A DNA stretch of 64,000 bases from Bryopsis sp. KO-2023 (taxonomy: Eukaryota; Chlorophyta; Ulvophyceae; Bryopsidales; Bryopsidaceae), in contig BSYQ01000008.1 in the NCBI GenBank assembly GCA_030272585.1, forward strand, positions 4,216,001 through 4,280,000. Reading direction: 5' to 3'. Below, one piece after another: positions 46,965-58,815 of the stretch (position 1 is its first letter; each line of letters starts with the position of its first letter). The notes under the pieces were generated by a model. The model was given only the letters and a program-made list of their open reading frames with translations. It did not search any database and was not told the origin of the DNA. Made by a program: the position numbers and the translations under genes.

Positions 46965-47768
46965 TTAGCGCCTTTTTCCGCTAATGCCCCGTGGGGTGCT
47001 GGGTTCAGACCGTGGCTCAAGCAGCTCGTCTGACTCGAAGCCATCGGGTTGGTAAAAACTCAACACGTGATCGACGATCCTCTTTTCCTGGACAGACTCA
47101 GCATCGCAAGAAAATATCGCCCCACAGAAATACCAAATACTGTGCATGTTCGGCCACTCGATCGCCACATCCTCCAACAACGCTCCGTCCGTCATAGACG
47201 TCGCTCTTTGAACGCCGGGCGCAAAATCGGGTCGTTTCAGCGCGCCAGCATCGAACAAGCTCACGGGGAGGACGCAACTACGCACCCCCACCACGACCTC
47301 ACCGAACAGCCCCACCGCAGATTTCCTCGCCACGAAAAAAGGCACGTTCAAACCTCCGATCCCCATTTCGTCCTGAAACAACACCAGGTGCTGGAAAGTG
47401 ATTATGGCGCCCCATTCCGCCACCAAAACCTTCCCCAGATCGCCGAAATCGATCGAACGAATGTCGTCGACGGACTCGAGCTCGCCGAAGTCGCGCCCTC
47501 GCACGAGAACAGCCCGCCGAATCACGATGGTCTTTTCCCATTCCTTCCGCCCGCAGCACACGTTTCCTTTCAGCGTAATGATCTTCACTTTCTCGTCCAG
47601 GAACGCCTCCTGGAGGCCCGCGCAATCCACCACGGCGCGATCATTCTCTGGCGTCGACTTTGTGGGCTCCGGGGAAAAACAATTGCGATCCGCGCAACGA
47701 ACCGACGATAAGCACAAAAGAAACGCCAGTGATTTCAAAACGAAGCCGATCCAACGCCCAGTCGCCAT
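46965..47768 (-). CDS. Secreted protein, beta-helix-like family, copy A
   Basis: Single exon, 267 aa. The signal peptide is near MATGRWIGFVLKSLAFLLCL. The mature part opens with VDCAGLQEAFLDEKVKIITL and has repeated strands such as TIVIRRAVLVRG and VLVAEWGAIITFQHLVL, a pattern seen in right-handed beta-helix (pectin lyase-fold) proteins. No catalytic residues are recognised. It pairs head-to-head with the paralogue at 48095-48871, with 326 bp between start codons. Shared landmarks include DLGKVLVAEWGAI versus NLGKAVVGEHGAI and KRPDF. Likely extracellular; function unknown. Confidence 0.8.
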   Translation of the reverse strand: MATGRWIGFVLKSLAFLLCLSSVRCADRNCFSPEPTKSTPENDRAVVDCAGLQEAFLDEKVKIITLKGNVCCGRKEWEKTIVIRRAVLVRGRDFGELESVDDIRSIDFGDLGKVLVAEWGAIITFQHLVLFQDEMGIGGLNVPFFVARKSAVGLFGEVVVGVRSCVLPVSLFDAGALKRPDFAPGVQRATSMTDGALLEDVAIEWPNMHSIWYFCGAIFSCDAESVQEKRIVDHVLSFYQPDGFESDELLEPRSEPSTPRGISGKRR

Positions 47769-48094
47769 TTTTCACACCACCACGGGCTGAACCCGAAAAG
47801 CTCCCGATCGAAATCCCACCACACTGGCGGCGGTGATTTAAGCTTTTGTGACAGGAAGGCCTCCACACGAAATGGAGGTACACCCCCTTTTGCCTTCGTC
47901 CTCGGAACGTGGCGGATCGATTTGACCTGTGAGGGGGAAACACGATCTTTCCTAGGGCTTGCTTTTTCTTTGCGTTGGGTGGACGGGGTGGGAATCTGCG
48001 GCACCTGGAAGACCACGTGACAGAGAGTGAAAAGGAGCGCTAAAGGAGCGGGTTTTTTTTTGGGGGGGGGAAACCCTGGTCCAGCTCTGGAGCT
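47769..48094. promoter_or_regulatory. Shared bidirectional promoter region, beta-helix pair
   Basis: 326 bp between divergent start codons. This is too short for two fully separate promoters of this genome's usual spacing, so shared regulation is likely. No canonical box is obvious. Confidence 0.5.
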
Positions 48095-48871
48095 ATGATG
48101 CACCCCAGTCATGTGACTCCTTTTGTTCGCTCCTTGATGCTGTTTTTATTCACTATGGGAATTCGGTGGGTCGACGCCGCCTCTGGGAAAAGCGATGCGC
48201 TCGTTTCGCAATCTGGCGACTTCGTCCCCGATCGAATCGTCGAGGACTGTGTGAGCTTGCGAGAGGCGCTCATGGATGTGGAAACTTTCAAAATTCTGGC
48301 CAAGGGGAAGATCCGCTGTGGGATGGAGGATTGGCCTATGCCCGTCATCGTGCGCAGAAGCGTGGAAATAACGGGCGTGGAGATTTCTCGGTTGAAATCC
48401 TTTACGGACGTCACTGTGATCGATTGGGGGAATTTGGGGAAAGCGGTGGTGGGGGAGCACGGTGCGATCGTCTATTTCCACGACATGATGGTGATCGAGG
48501 ATCAAATGGGACTCAGCGGAGTCAACGTCGGGTTCTTTTTCGCGAAGAAGGCGTCGGTGGGGGTGTTCGGAGCGATGGTGGTGGGCGTTCGATCTTGCCT
48601 CGGCCGCTTGGCGTCCTTCGACGCGAGCAAATTGAAACGCCCCGATTTCCTGAAAGGCGACCAGTCCGTCACGCCGATCACGGAGAACGCGGTGCACATG
48701 AACGATCTCGCGATTTGGTGGCCGAATTTGGTGAGCTTGTGGCATTTTTGTCGCGTTGTGTTTTGTTGCGACGTGGATTCGATCGAGGATGCCCAAGCGA
48801 TCGAGAATGTCGCGGAGCTCTTGCAATTGGGGGGACATTTTCTTGGGAATGAGAGCCGTCCTTGTGCGTAA
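48095..48871 (+). CDS. Secreted protein, beta-helix-like family, copy B
   Basis: Single exon, 258 aa; a second in-frame ATG follows at once. It has a hydrophobic N-terminal signal (SLMLFLFTMGIRWVDA). The body has CVSLREALMDVETFKIL, PVIVRRSVEITGVE, NLGKAVVGEHGAIVYF and MGLSGVNVGFFFAKKASVGV, each with a counterpart in the minus-strand gene. The pair therefore comes from an inverted duplication. It is probably secreted, possibly a wall or matrix protein. The family resemblance is to parallel beta-helix repeats, which I infer from strand periodicity rather than from a known motif. Confidence 0.8.
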   Translation: MMHPSHVTPFVRSLMLFLFTMGIRWVDAASGKSDALVSQSGDFVPDRIVEDCVSLREALMDVETFKILAKGKIRCGMEDWPMPVIVRRSVEITGVEISRLKSFTDVTVIDWGNLGKAVVGEHGAIVYFHDMMVIEDQMGLSGVNVGFFFAKKASVGVFGAMVVGVRSCLGRLASFDASKLKRPDFLKGDQSVTPITENAVHMNDLAIWWPNLVSLWHFCRVVFCCDVDSIEDAQAIENVAELLQLGGHFLGNESRPCA

Positions 48872-51674
48872 GTGTAGAATTTTCGATGGCATGCATGTGT
48901 TTCCACAATCCAGGATTGGTGAATAGGCCGCTTCAGTTGAGACCAAGACTCTTAAAAGGATTTTTCACAGAATAACTGTCAATGATAGTTTGTAGGATTC
49001 CTGGGAATGATGGCGGCACCAGTCGGCCTCATCTAGAATTTATAATGGAGGTTATGATGTTAGAGTTAGAAATTTGCCGAAATTCTCAAGACTGATCTCT
49101 GATCTGATATGTTTGGTTTCGTCGAGAAGTCCGAAATTGAATGCACAAACGAGCATCGCTGCTTGCTAGCTTAAAAAAAAAAAAAACACACTAAAACTGA
49201 AGCGTTGTTGGTTTTTGTTTCTCACATGCGTGTGTTTTTCAATTTTTTTTTTCATTACTGGAAAAGAGGGGGAATGTGGTCGTGTTCAAGAAAAATGAAA
49301 GAACTTGTTTTTCACTGTTAAGCAGTTTTTCCACTGTTTTGATAAAGGAGGAAAATCTCTGCTGCCTGTGCGGTTGTTATCATTTCAGGAGATCTGTTTC
49401 TGAAGGTCTGTTGTTTTTTTGGAAAACAAAAACTGAATGAGATTTGGATGCTAGATTTTTTTGCTGGGTTTTAACGTAACCTATAGTTTTTGTATCGACA
49501 TAGTGAAAATTCAGGAGGAAACTGGATTGGAGGGAAAAAATGCTGTTTTAGTTTTTGGATTGAAGGCTTTTTATTTTAACGTTCTTTCTTCTCCTGACAT
49601 GTGCTGGTTAAGACAGCAAGATTTTTTTTATTTTCTTCAAAAACGCTGAGGACAGGCTGCAGAAAATTAACGAATGCCTGGTCTATGGCCGGGAGCACTA
49701 CTAGCAGAATCAATGAGGGCTGTGGTTCGACTCTTTCAGTTGCAGATGTGGAGAGCGTATGAAAAAAATATGATTTATGTGCTTGGTTTGACTTCTTTTT
49801 GCTTGCTGTCCTTAGTTGCCTGTTCTATCTGGTACATTTGAGTAAGCCATACACTTTTGGGGGAGGGGGATTTCGATTTGTCAACGACAGGTTTGTTAGA
49901 TGATTCAGCCATTTTTTTTTATTTTTTTTTTGAATTTCAATGTCATTTGTAAAATGAAAAGAGAGGTAAATCCTGCTGGACATAAAATGCACAAAATGCA
50001 CAAGGATATACTGAGACATGGTTTTGAGACCACATTTCCTTGCTTCTGTAGACTTTTGCTGCCCTCCCTGTAACTGCTTTTTTTAATAGTTTGCCCTAAA
50101 AACGAAAGGAGAAATGATGCCCTTTCTTTATCTGATATATATATATATTTACGCACATATATATTCCCTTGTGGTGGCGGTGGTGGGGGAAGAGGAGGGT
50201 GGATAAGGAATTAAAGGACAAAATATTATGCTCATTGCTTGACCTGGGATGGAAGCCATTTCAAAGACATCTAAATTACATGAAATTAGGCACAATCAAC
50301 GCAAACATGTCTTAGCACCTCCTACCCCTCTCAGAAACATGTCATTGGCTGTAGGGGACTTTTCAGGTCCCCTACGCATATTATTGTGTTTTCGAGGTGG
50401 TGGTTTACGTTTTGTAAACGTTGTTTCCCGGCTAATCTTTTGTTTTTATTTTGTACTTTCGATGGTATATAGTGTGTTTTGCCTCTGGTGGCTAAACTGC
50501 TGAATGCCATCGCTGCAACTATAACCCCACCCTACCGAATAGCAAGAAGGAAGCAGAATGGCACAGCCCTTGGTTTTACTTGCATTCATATGCTGTTTGA
50601 ATCCAAGGATCCTAGAATTCATGTGAAATGGCATACAGACATCAGGGGTCAAAGTCCTATACAAATGCGCATCACACATGCATGATCTCATAGGGGATTC
50701 CGAATCTGAGAACAATCTGACATCAATGACAAACATCATAACCAACCAGCATCACAGCAATATAGACACCAAGATGAGGGGAATCGACTCTCCAACCCAT
50801 TTTCCCACGTTTTCGATTCTGGTATACACTTGGAAAATCACACAGTAGCAAATGCATAAGGACGCAGAACAACAAAAAGGAAGTTTCGAATTCTCTTCGT
50901 CCTGGCAGGGTCTAGAAGCGATAATAAAAACAGCCCTCGTGGTAACTCCGTAACTCCGACGGCAGAGTTTTGTCTAGAACCGAAAATGAAAACGTTCGAG
51001 GAGAATCTTCAAGATTAGATTCTAAGTTAGAATTAAGCGACTAACTGGTGCGCCACTCACCTTTTTTTCCTTAGCAGTGAGCACGCGCACTCGGATTTCA
51101 AAAGTCAAGAAAGCTGGTGGCACCACCAGCGAGCGCGCGAGAATAAGAGGAAGAGCGGTTAGCTAGCGTGGTCGGACTGGGGAACAACTGTCGGACTATG
51201 GATCCTCCAGGACAGGCTGAATTCCTCATGCCAGCAACGTCCCCTCACTGCTGGGCGTCGAGACGCGCGCGCAAAATCATGCTAAAATTTCAATACGGCC
51301 TCGCTTCACGCGGAAAATTTTGGGTTTCGTGGGAGAGGTCTCCAAAAAATCAACTTTTCGTTTTTGTGGCGGCGCTTTGGGGGTTGGAGCGTTGATGGCC
51401 GTGGCCTGGACAAATGTCCAGATTTAATTGTGTGGCCGTTTGTTTTTTCCTGCGCCGCCGAGCTAAAGCAAGTAAGGACGATCCCGACACGAAACTCTCT
51501 GTTTGTTCCTTCAGGCTGGGCGAGAAGCTTTGAACGTTTTATCAAGTGTTTTTCATCGAGTAATGTGTGTATTGGGTAGGTGAACATGTTTTTATTTATT
51601 TTTGACAGGAGGTGTTACCGGTGGTCACACGGATCACTCAAGGGCCACTGGTTGGCATAGGTTTGGAGTCAGTT
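48872..51674. other. Intergenic region, possible first exon near its end
   Basis: Mostly gene-free. TATATA stretches occur near 50135-50165. At 51040-51420 the sequence becomes more GC-rich with GCGC motifs and holds an ATG at 51198 starting a 65-codon frame (MDPPGQAEFLMPATSP). This lies just before the array of paralogous units and could be a first exon, but no donor in a clear frame was fixed. Confidence 0.4.
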
Positions 51675-54300
51675 TGGGTCCTCCCCCCCCCTAAAAGGCA
51701 AAAAAGATGAAGAGAAATAGAAGGGAAAAAAAAGTCGAAAAAAGAAAAAGTACGGGAAAAAAAACAGATTCATCGAGTAGAAAAAAACGAAGGTAAAAAG
51801 GGTTTAGGTTTCTAGCGGGGCTCCTCACCAAGGCACCGTCCCATGCGCCAATTCCCCCCGTCCCAGCCCCCATGAACCCCCCACTTTCCCCGCCCCCACC
51901 CCGGTCCGTCCAAGCTGGAGCCGTGCCATTGTGCCCCGAAGCCTAACCCCCACTGGAGAGCTGTCATGGACGCTTTCCACCCACTCTGCCGTCATGGGCT
52001 TTGGTAAGGGTTTTTCCTCTTTGCAAAAATTCTGTTCCCTTTTTTTTCATCTTGACAACCTATTAACGCCACATTTTTCTATTGGGGGCAAGGTCTCCTT
52101 GCCCCCACCCACCAGGTCAGCCAAGCAGCCCCAAGCCGAGCAGCCCCAAGCCCCGGAGCCCTGAAGCCATGAAGCCATGAAGGAGCATTGGAACGGAGCC
52201 CCCCGACCAAGCCCCCGGCGCATGGGACCCGGTGGGGAGTTCAGGAGGGTGTGGGTGGGGCGCTAGAAACCTAAATAGGAGGGGGGGGGGGGGAGGGGAA
52301 GAAAAAAATATAATATATTGGATCCATAAAACAGATCGGCTCTTAATTGAAAGAAGTGAAAGTGAAGAGGGAAAGAAAAACTACTATGGAGATGGAGCGG
52401 AAGGAAGGATTGGATATAATTTTCATAAAACAGGTCGGGATGGAAGAAAATGGAAGAGCTTGAGTGAAGCATCACGTGAAGACAATACTGTACTTTGTGC
52501 GATAAGGTAAATTCTGCTCCTGATATCAACGAGTTATTTGCTCTTCTTTTTCTGGGTTTTCCATTTTACTCTTTTTTTTTTCTGTTTCTCGTTTTCTTTT
52601 GGTTTTCATCAGATTATGTGTGTATTCTACCACCTATCAGGGGTAGATGTGAGCCTGATCCAACAGCGTCTGTTCAAACCTTCTGAGTAGATGTTATTAC
52701 CACAGACGGTTGATGGCATGCATCGGTGGAGGGCGACTCCAGAAGCTGCAATGGAAGAGATCTGACTGCCACCAATCTGTTTTCGGATGTCCAAATTCCT
52801 CCCTCTGTGCTTGCTATAGCTGTCGGGGATTCAGTGTCCAGGGAAATAGGGCCAATCGCCAAAGGCTGGTTGGAGCTGCAGTCAAGCCTGGACCTTTTTA
52901 TTTTGCCGAAGCGATCGGCTACGTCAGTGCAGGTAAATTGAATAGCAGATCTGGAAATAGTGAAAATCCCTGGAACATTTTCTCATGGCTGGTGTACTTT
53001 AGAGGAAAAATATGTAGGCAGGCCCCGTATACAAAGGCTGTGGACAGAATTTGCCGAAATGCTTCGCTGACATATGGAGAGGGTGGACAAGTTCATTTCT
53101 CAATCCAAGTATCGATGATATATATTTTTGGAAAGCTTTTGAGCAACAGCCATATGGATTGTGTGACTGTGTATGTGCTTCCCGTCGTTTCTGCTTCAAG
53201 GAACTCTCCCATTCTTGTTGTTAGATTGACTAATCAACATTGGTCTGAATTTTTGCAGGGGTGGCGGTTCCTGGGGATTTTTGGTGAGGAGTGCTATCTC
53301 GCTCGATGAAGGTATGTTCTACATTGTGGTAATGTTTGTGGTGTGATCTTGAGGGGGGGGGGGGAAGCTGAAAGAAGAACACCTGGAAATACGTACATCC
53401 CCAAAGATGATCCCACAGACTCCAAATTCTATAAATATGTACTACAAGATGTGTATTTCCATTTGGCAGAGGGTCAGGTGAACGCTACTGCATCACATAA
53501 GGAAATCAAGCCCAATGTTTTAGTGACCTCACATGTGCAGTTCAGGTCCCATGGTGCTCTGGATAATTTAAATGATGAGTTGAGGTTGATGAAAGCGTGC
53601 TGGAATGGTATCCTGCTTTTCGTAGCCTTGGCTGGTGATGGGGGTGGTCCAAAGACAAGCACCATCCACACAAAAAGCTGGTGTTGGATGCACCAGGTGG
53701 AGGTGCCCCTCTCAAAAGGGTTTCCTTCAGGTGGGTGATTTCGCTCTGGGGTAGATTCTTGTTTTTGCTTCGTTTGTCCGAAATATGTGCACTGTGGATA
53801 AATAATTTTGATTCAGGGTCAAGCAAAATAATAATAAAAAAATATTTGTTATGTGTCTACCAGTCTACACACTTTGGTGATTTTTTTTTGCTCAATACTA
53901 TTTTTTTTTCCTAAATCTGGGTCGTGTTTTCAGGTGTCCTTGTATGGAATATCTGCACTCAAGAAATATGGAGCTTGACATCACTCCAAGTTTATGTGTA
54001 GAAGTCTGGAGGGAAAGAAAAATAAAACCGTAAGCCAAAGCGATGGTGTTGCACTGTATGGGATCAGGACTGCAGCTAGACTGATGACAAGTCAAGGATT
54101 CACTCCACCAGAAAAAAATAATAAAATAAAGGATGGGTGGACCAAACTGAATGGATGCTTTCTGGGAAGTTGATATGTATTCTTCTGGCGAGTCACAAGA
54201 AGCCTTTGAATGTCCCATGAGCAAAAAATAGCACTTTTTTTTCGCCCTGATGGCCAGAGTGCATATTGGATAGGAGAATTAGGAGACTTGTCACCATAGG
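51675..54300 (+). repeat. Paralogous unit R1
   Basis: It starts with a run of nine C (51683-51691), then an A-rich leader, the TIR element at 51803-52275, a run of 13 G (52281-52293) and an exon-like stretch with a donor at 52507. Further exon-like frames occur at about 52710-52935 (ending at a GTAAAT donor, with PPSVLAIAVGDSVSREIG) and 53020-53310. Two frames are open over the first of these, so coding is uncertain. Beyond the element its sequence is hard to align with units R2 and R3. Confidence 0.45.
51803..52275 (+). mobile_element. TIR element copy R1 (473 bp)
   Basis: TTTAGGTTTCTAGCG at 51803-51817 is the perfect inverse of 52261-52275. A GGTAAGG donor is near 52005, and the hairpin GGGGGCAAGG...CCTTGCCCCC is followed by an acceptor-like CACCCACCAG near 52113. 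It is highly similar to copies R2 and R3. Confidence 0.75.
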
Positions 54301-56529
54301 GTGTGCTTCCCCCCCCCCCCCCAAAAAAAAAAAAAAGGAAGGGGGAAGAAATTGAATTTGGAATAACAAAAAAAAGGGTAAAACGGATTGGGTTCTAGCG
54401 GGGCTCCTCACCAAGGCACCGTCCCATGCGCCATTTCCCCCCGTCCCAGCCCCCATGAACCCCCCACTTTCCCCGCCCCCACCCCGGTCCGTCCAAGCTG
54501 GAGCCGTGCCATTGTGCCCCGAAGCCCAACCCCACTGGAGAGCTGTCATGGACGCTTTCCACCCACTCTGCCGTCATGGGCTTTGGTAAGGGTTTTTCCT
54601 CTTTGCAAAAATTCTGTTCCCTTTTTTTTCATCTTGGCAACCTATTAACGCCACATTTTTCTACTGGGGGCAAGGATCTCCTTGCCCCCACCCACCAGGT
54701 CAGCCATGCAGCCCGAAGCCGAGCAGCCGTGCCGCCCCGAAGCCATGAAGCCCTGAAGGAGCATGGAACGGAGCCCCCCGACCAAGCCCCCGGCGCATGG
54801 GACCCGGTGGGGAGTTCAGGAGGGTGTGGGTGGGGCGCTAGAACCCGGGGGGGGGGGAAGCAAAAAATAGAAGGAAGAAAAGTAAATTAGGAGAAAAAAA
54901 AAAAGGAAAACTATTCATTAAAGGCAAGTTTGAACAAAGGCTTTATAAGCATGAAACAAATATCGATTGCATATCGGATCAATGTGGAGGTTTGCAGTAA
55001 GAAAATTGGGGAGCAGATTATGACGAATCCTGGACCCTGAAGTGTGCAAGGAAGTTCCTGGAGATCAAGGTGAGAATTCTTATGAGTTCTTTCCACTTCT
55101 TTTGTGTGTTTTTTTCACTAAAATAAATTGCTTTGAATTTTTATTCTGTTTGATTCCTGCAGCGTTCAGTCCTATTTTGGGGTGGATAAATATTCGGCGA
55201 CACTTGCATTGCTACGATTCGATAATATATGTTTGCAGTCTAAGTTGTGTTGTGGTGTTAATTTTCGCAGATGGCATTTATTGAATGGATGGAAAACACC
55301 AGGAATCCCACTGCACCAAATGAATGAAAACAACAAAAGCTGCTCAAAGGCAGTTTCGTGTTCAATAAAAAAAATCAGGCCTTATCAAGTTGCATCATCG
55401 ACTCAAATAAATCTTCCAATCTCAACAGGTCCCATCACGGGACTTTGCCAATGTGCACCAAGGTTACCTGCAAGTTTTCAACATCGTTCTCTGTTGGTTT
55501 TTCGTTTGCAACACAACATCACTGGTTTTCTGGACACTGGTAACAAACAGGCTTTCCTGGCCTTCGTTGAAAGTATTATCAACTCTGCAAGCTGTCATCA
55601 TTTCAAGAAAATTAACAAAAAGGTTGGGCGGGACGGCGACACGAAGTAACTTGGTTCTGTATTCTCCAATCCAAACGGTTTGAACCACATCTCCATGGAA
55701 TTCTGTGCAAGATGTTTTGCTTCTAACTGCGAAGCTTTTCTCAATATTAAAAAAAAAAAATCTGTCGAGCATTTCCGAAGAGGAAGCGTGCACCATTTGA
55801 TAGGGGAAAAAGAGGTGAGAACTGGAGCCTATGTCAAACGTATCCAATCCTTCACCCTGTTTTTTTTATTGTGGACTGATATCAGGAGGGAGAAACAACG
55901 TTTGGTGGTGGTCAGAAATTCTTTTGTGTGTATTTCCACATTGAATGTCGTGCTTTGCTTGCAGTTCAGTTGAACAAATAGTCAGCTGTCTCCTGAAATC
56001 AGACCTTTTTTTTCTTTTTCAGATGTTTTGGAAGGTTGCTGCTCCTGGAATTTTGGACATGGGCTCAGTTGGGATAATAACTTTCACCGCGTAATTTCAC
56101 TGAGGGCTGCGTTTTTTGGAGGGAGCTGGGGATTTGAAAACAAGAGAAAAAAGTTATATGATTGGATCAGTCAGTCTTATATTTCAGTCGAAGTGAACTG
56201 GCAGCAGCGAAAAAAAGGGGCAGAACTGAGCTGATTCGCTGGAATGGAGTTTTTTTAGCATGGCAAAGAAGAAAGCGAAAGTCATATTGGGGGAGAAAAA
56301 TGAGAAAAAAATATTGAGTTCAATCAGGCCAAGACCAGCGCAATGATTCACTCCTGTTTTCTAGGGAAGAAAGGTCTTTGTTTAATTCTTGTTCCCCTCA
56401 GGATTTTATGGATTGATCAACAAGAGAAAAATTGATCATTATTCAAAAGATGATGAAAATGCCCTCTGAGGATTGGATAAACACTTTTTTTTTGGTAAGG
56501 ATTTAGGAGCGTTGGTCTTGCGAAAAAAT
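54301..56529 (+). repeat. Paralogous unit R2
   Basis: Layout is as in R1: a 14-C run (54309-54322), the element, an 11-G run (54847-54857), an exon-like stretch with a donor at 55070, and an acceptor near 55270 after GTTAATTTTCGCAG. The part at 55300-55560 aligns well with 57490-57720 in R3 (shared AAGGTTACCTGCAAGTTTT, GCATCATCGACTCAAAT). Frames are broken, so it may be a decayed gene copy. Confidence 0.55.
54390..54846 (+). mobile_element. TIR element copy R2 (457 bp)
   Basis: GGGTTCTAGCG at 54390-54400 is the perfect inverse of 54836-54846. The interior is as in R1, with donor, hairpin and acceptor-like site. Its ends differ from R1 and R3, yet match each other. Confidence 0.75.
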
Positions 56530-58815
56530 TAGCCCCCCCCCCCTTCAAAAAAAGGAAGAAATTAGGTAAATGAAAAAAAAAAAAGAGGTAAAAGGGTTGA
56601 GGTTTCTAGCGGGGCTCCTCACCAAGGCACCGTCCCATGCGCCAATTCCCCCCGTCCCAGCCCCCATGAACCCCCCACTTTCCCCGCCCCTACCCCCGTC
56701 CGTCCAAGCTTGAGCCGTGCCATTGTGCCCGAAGCCAACCACACTGGAGAGCTGTCATGGACGCTTTCCACCCACTCTGCCGCCATGGGCTATGGTAAGG
56801 GTTTTTCCTCTTTGCAAAAATTCTGTTCCCTTTTTTTTCATCTTGACAACCTATTAACACCATTGTTTTCTGCTGGGGGCAAGGATCTCCTTGCCCCCAC
56901 CCACCAGGTCAGCCATGCAGCCCCAAGCCGAGCAGCCGTGCCGCCCCGAAGCCGAGCAGCCATGAAGCCCTGAAGGAGCATTGGAACGGAGCCCCCCGAC
57001 CAAGCCCCCGGCGCATGGGACCCGGTGGGGAGTTCAGGAGGGTGTGGGTGGGGCGCTAGAAACCTCAATTAGGGGGGGGGGGGGGAGAGAAAAAAATTAA
57101 AATCAAGAAGAAAAAAAAATTCCAAATTATGAAGGGGAAAAAAAAGAAAAGTGTGGGTTAGAAGGAAGTTTTGAAGAGCTTTCAGAAGGTGAAGCCATCC
57201 CAAAAAGATGGTACCAATGTGGACTGATTTGGAGAGCGGGCAATGGCAAGTCAGAAGTTGACTGTGACTTGTTTGAAGGGAGTTCAAATGCTTGGAGGTC
57301 AAGGTGAGAATAACTTTTATCGTTTCTTTGCAATTGTTTGGTGTGTTTGTTTACTTTAGTGCTTTTGAGTACATATGCAAACCATTTGCCTGTTCAGTCC
57401 TTTCAATGAAATAAAATTTTGGAAACTCCACACCGTCTGACTTTTGTTGTGGTGTTAATTTCTGCAGATGCTATCCGATGGATGGATGGAATACACCCAG
57501 GAGTCCAACTGCATCAGACGAGTAAAACACAAAAAGTTGTTCAAACGCAGTCTTGTTTTCAATCATTGAATCAAGTTTCTTTATCAATTTGCATCATCGA
57601 CTCAAATATCAACCTCCCATATCTCAAACAGACTGCATCAAGGGACTGTGCCAATGCACATCAAGGTTACCTGCAAGTTTTTTTCAACATCCTCTCTGTT
57701 GGTTTCTTTCCAAGATATAATGCATTCAACAGGACTTTATTTTTTTCTGCAAGACATGCATTTGTTGCCACGATTAACCAATAAGCTTCTCCAGCATCGC
57801 TGAGAAGAGTGAACTCGATAATGGCTTTTTATGTTCACAGAAAGCTGACCTGTCAACTCCAAGGATGCATGAGCCAGAAACGCTGCTCCAAAAATGTTCA
57901 TCAAGGCCACTTCTTTTGGTTTTCTTTTGTTTTCAAGTTTCGAGTATCAACGCAAAGCTCAACAGCCTGCACCTGGCGAATTAATTGCTGGAATCCAGTC
58001 AATGCACCATGCACGGAGGTACCCATTCAACACATCAGCAACCGTTTTTTTTTCTTCTTAAGGGCATATTTCTTTGCCCTCCGTTCCTATCAAACATCAA
58101 AACTGCATTACGTGCACACATCAAGTGGTTTTCCTTGGACCAAGTTTCTCTGAAGGAGGATTTAATCACCACCTTCATCAAGCTTCACTAAATCCAAGTG
58201 CAACTTCCCTTAAATTGTTTCTTTTTCTCAATACTGCATGAAATTATTGATCAAAACAATTGGCTTTCTTGGTGCTGGTCCAACCGACTCACGAATAGCC
58301 GAATGCTATCCAATCAAAGATCCACGTTAAAATGCCTCCCCATCTCCGGGGCACCATCACAAAAACTGTATTAGTCAAGGATAAAGCTGCATGGACAATA
58401 CATCGTTTTGTTCTGCACGGAGACTTCAAATCAGAATCGAATCCTTTCTTTTCAGTTCTCACTCAATCCAAATGCGCCTTGAATCGAGCCATGGATGCAG
58501 CAGGGATATCCCTTCAAACCTTCTCGCGATGCTTCGATCAACAAATTTCCTATATTGCAATCATAGGAATATCAAATTTATCAAATTTGTTTAAAGACAT
58601 GTGTTCTTATAAAACAATGCAAAGTTACACAATCAAAATTCAAAGGGTCGATGCCTTGGATCCTCATCATTTGCACATGCACAGGTCACATCAATGGCCA
58701 GCATCAAAAACAAAAAAAAATCAGCCCAATGATATTTATTAACAGAGCTCTTGTTTCCCAAGAGGGTCAAGTCAGTCAATGATCAACAAAGAATCAACCG
58801 ATTTTTTTGGGACAT
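56530..58815 (+). repeat. Paralogous unit R3
   Basis: It has an 11-C run (56533-56543), the element, a 14-G run (57072-57085), an exon-like stretch with a GTGAGA donor at 57304, and an acceptor near 57467 (TTAATTTCTGCAG). It aligns with R2 over several hundred bases. The 3' end is cut by the CACTA element. No intact long reading frame was found. Confidence 0.55.
56597..57068 (+). mobile_element. TIR element copy R3 (472 bp)
   Basis: TTGAGGTTTCTAGCG at 56597-56611 is the perfect inverse of 57054-57068. Interior features match the other right-hand copies. Confidence 0.75.
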
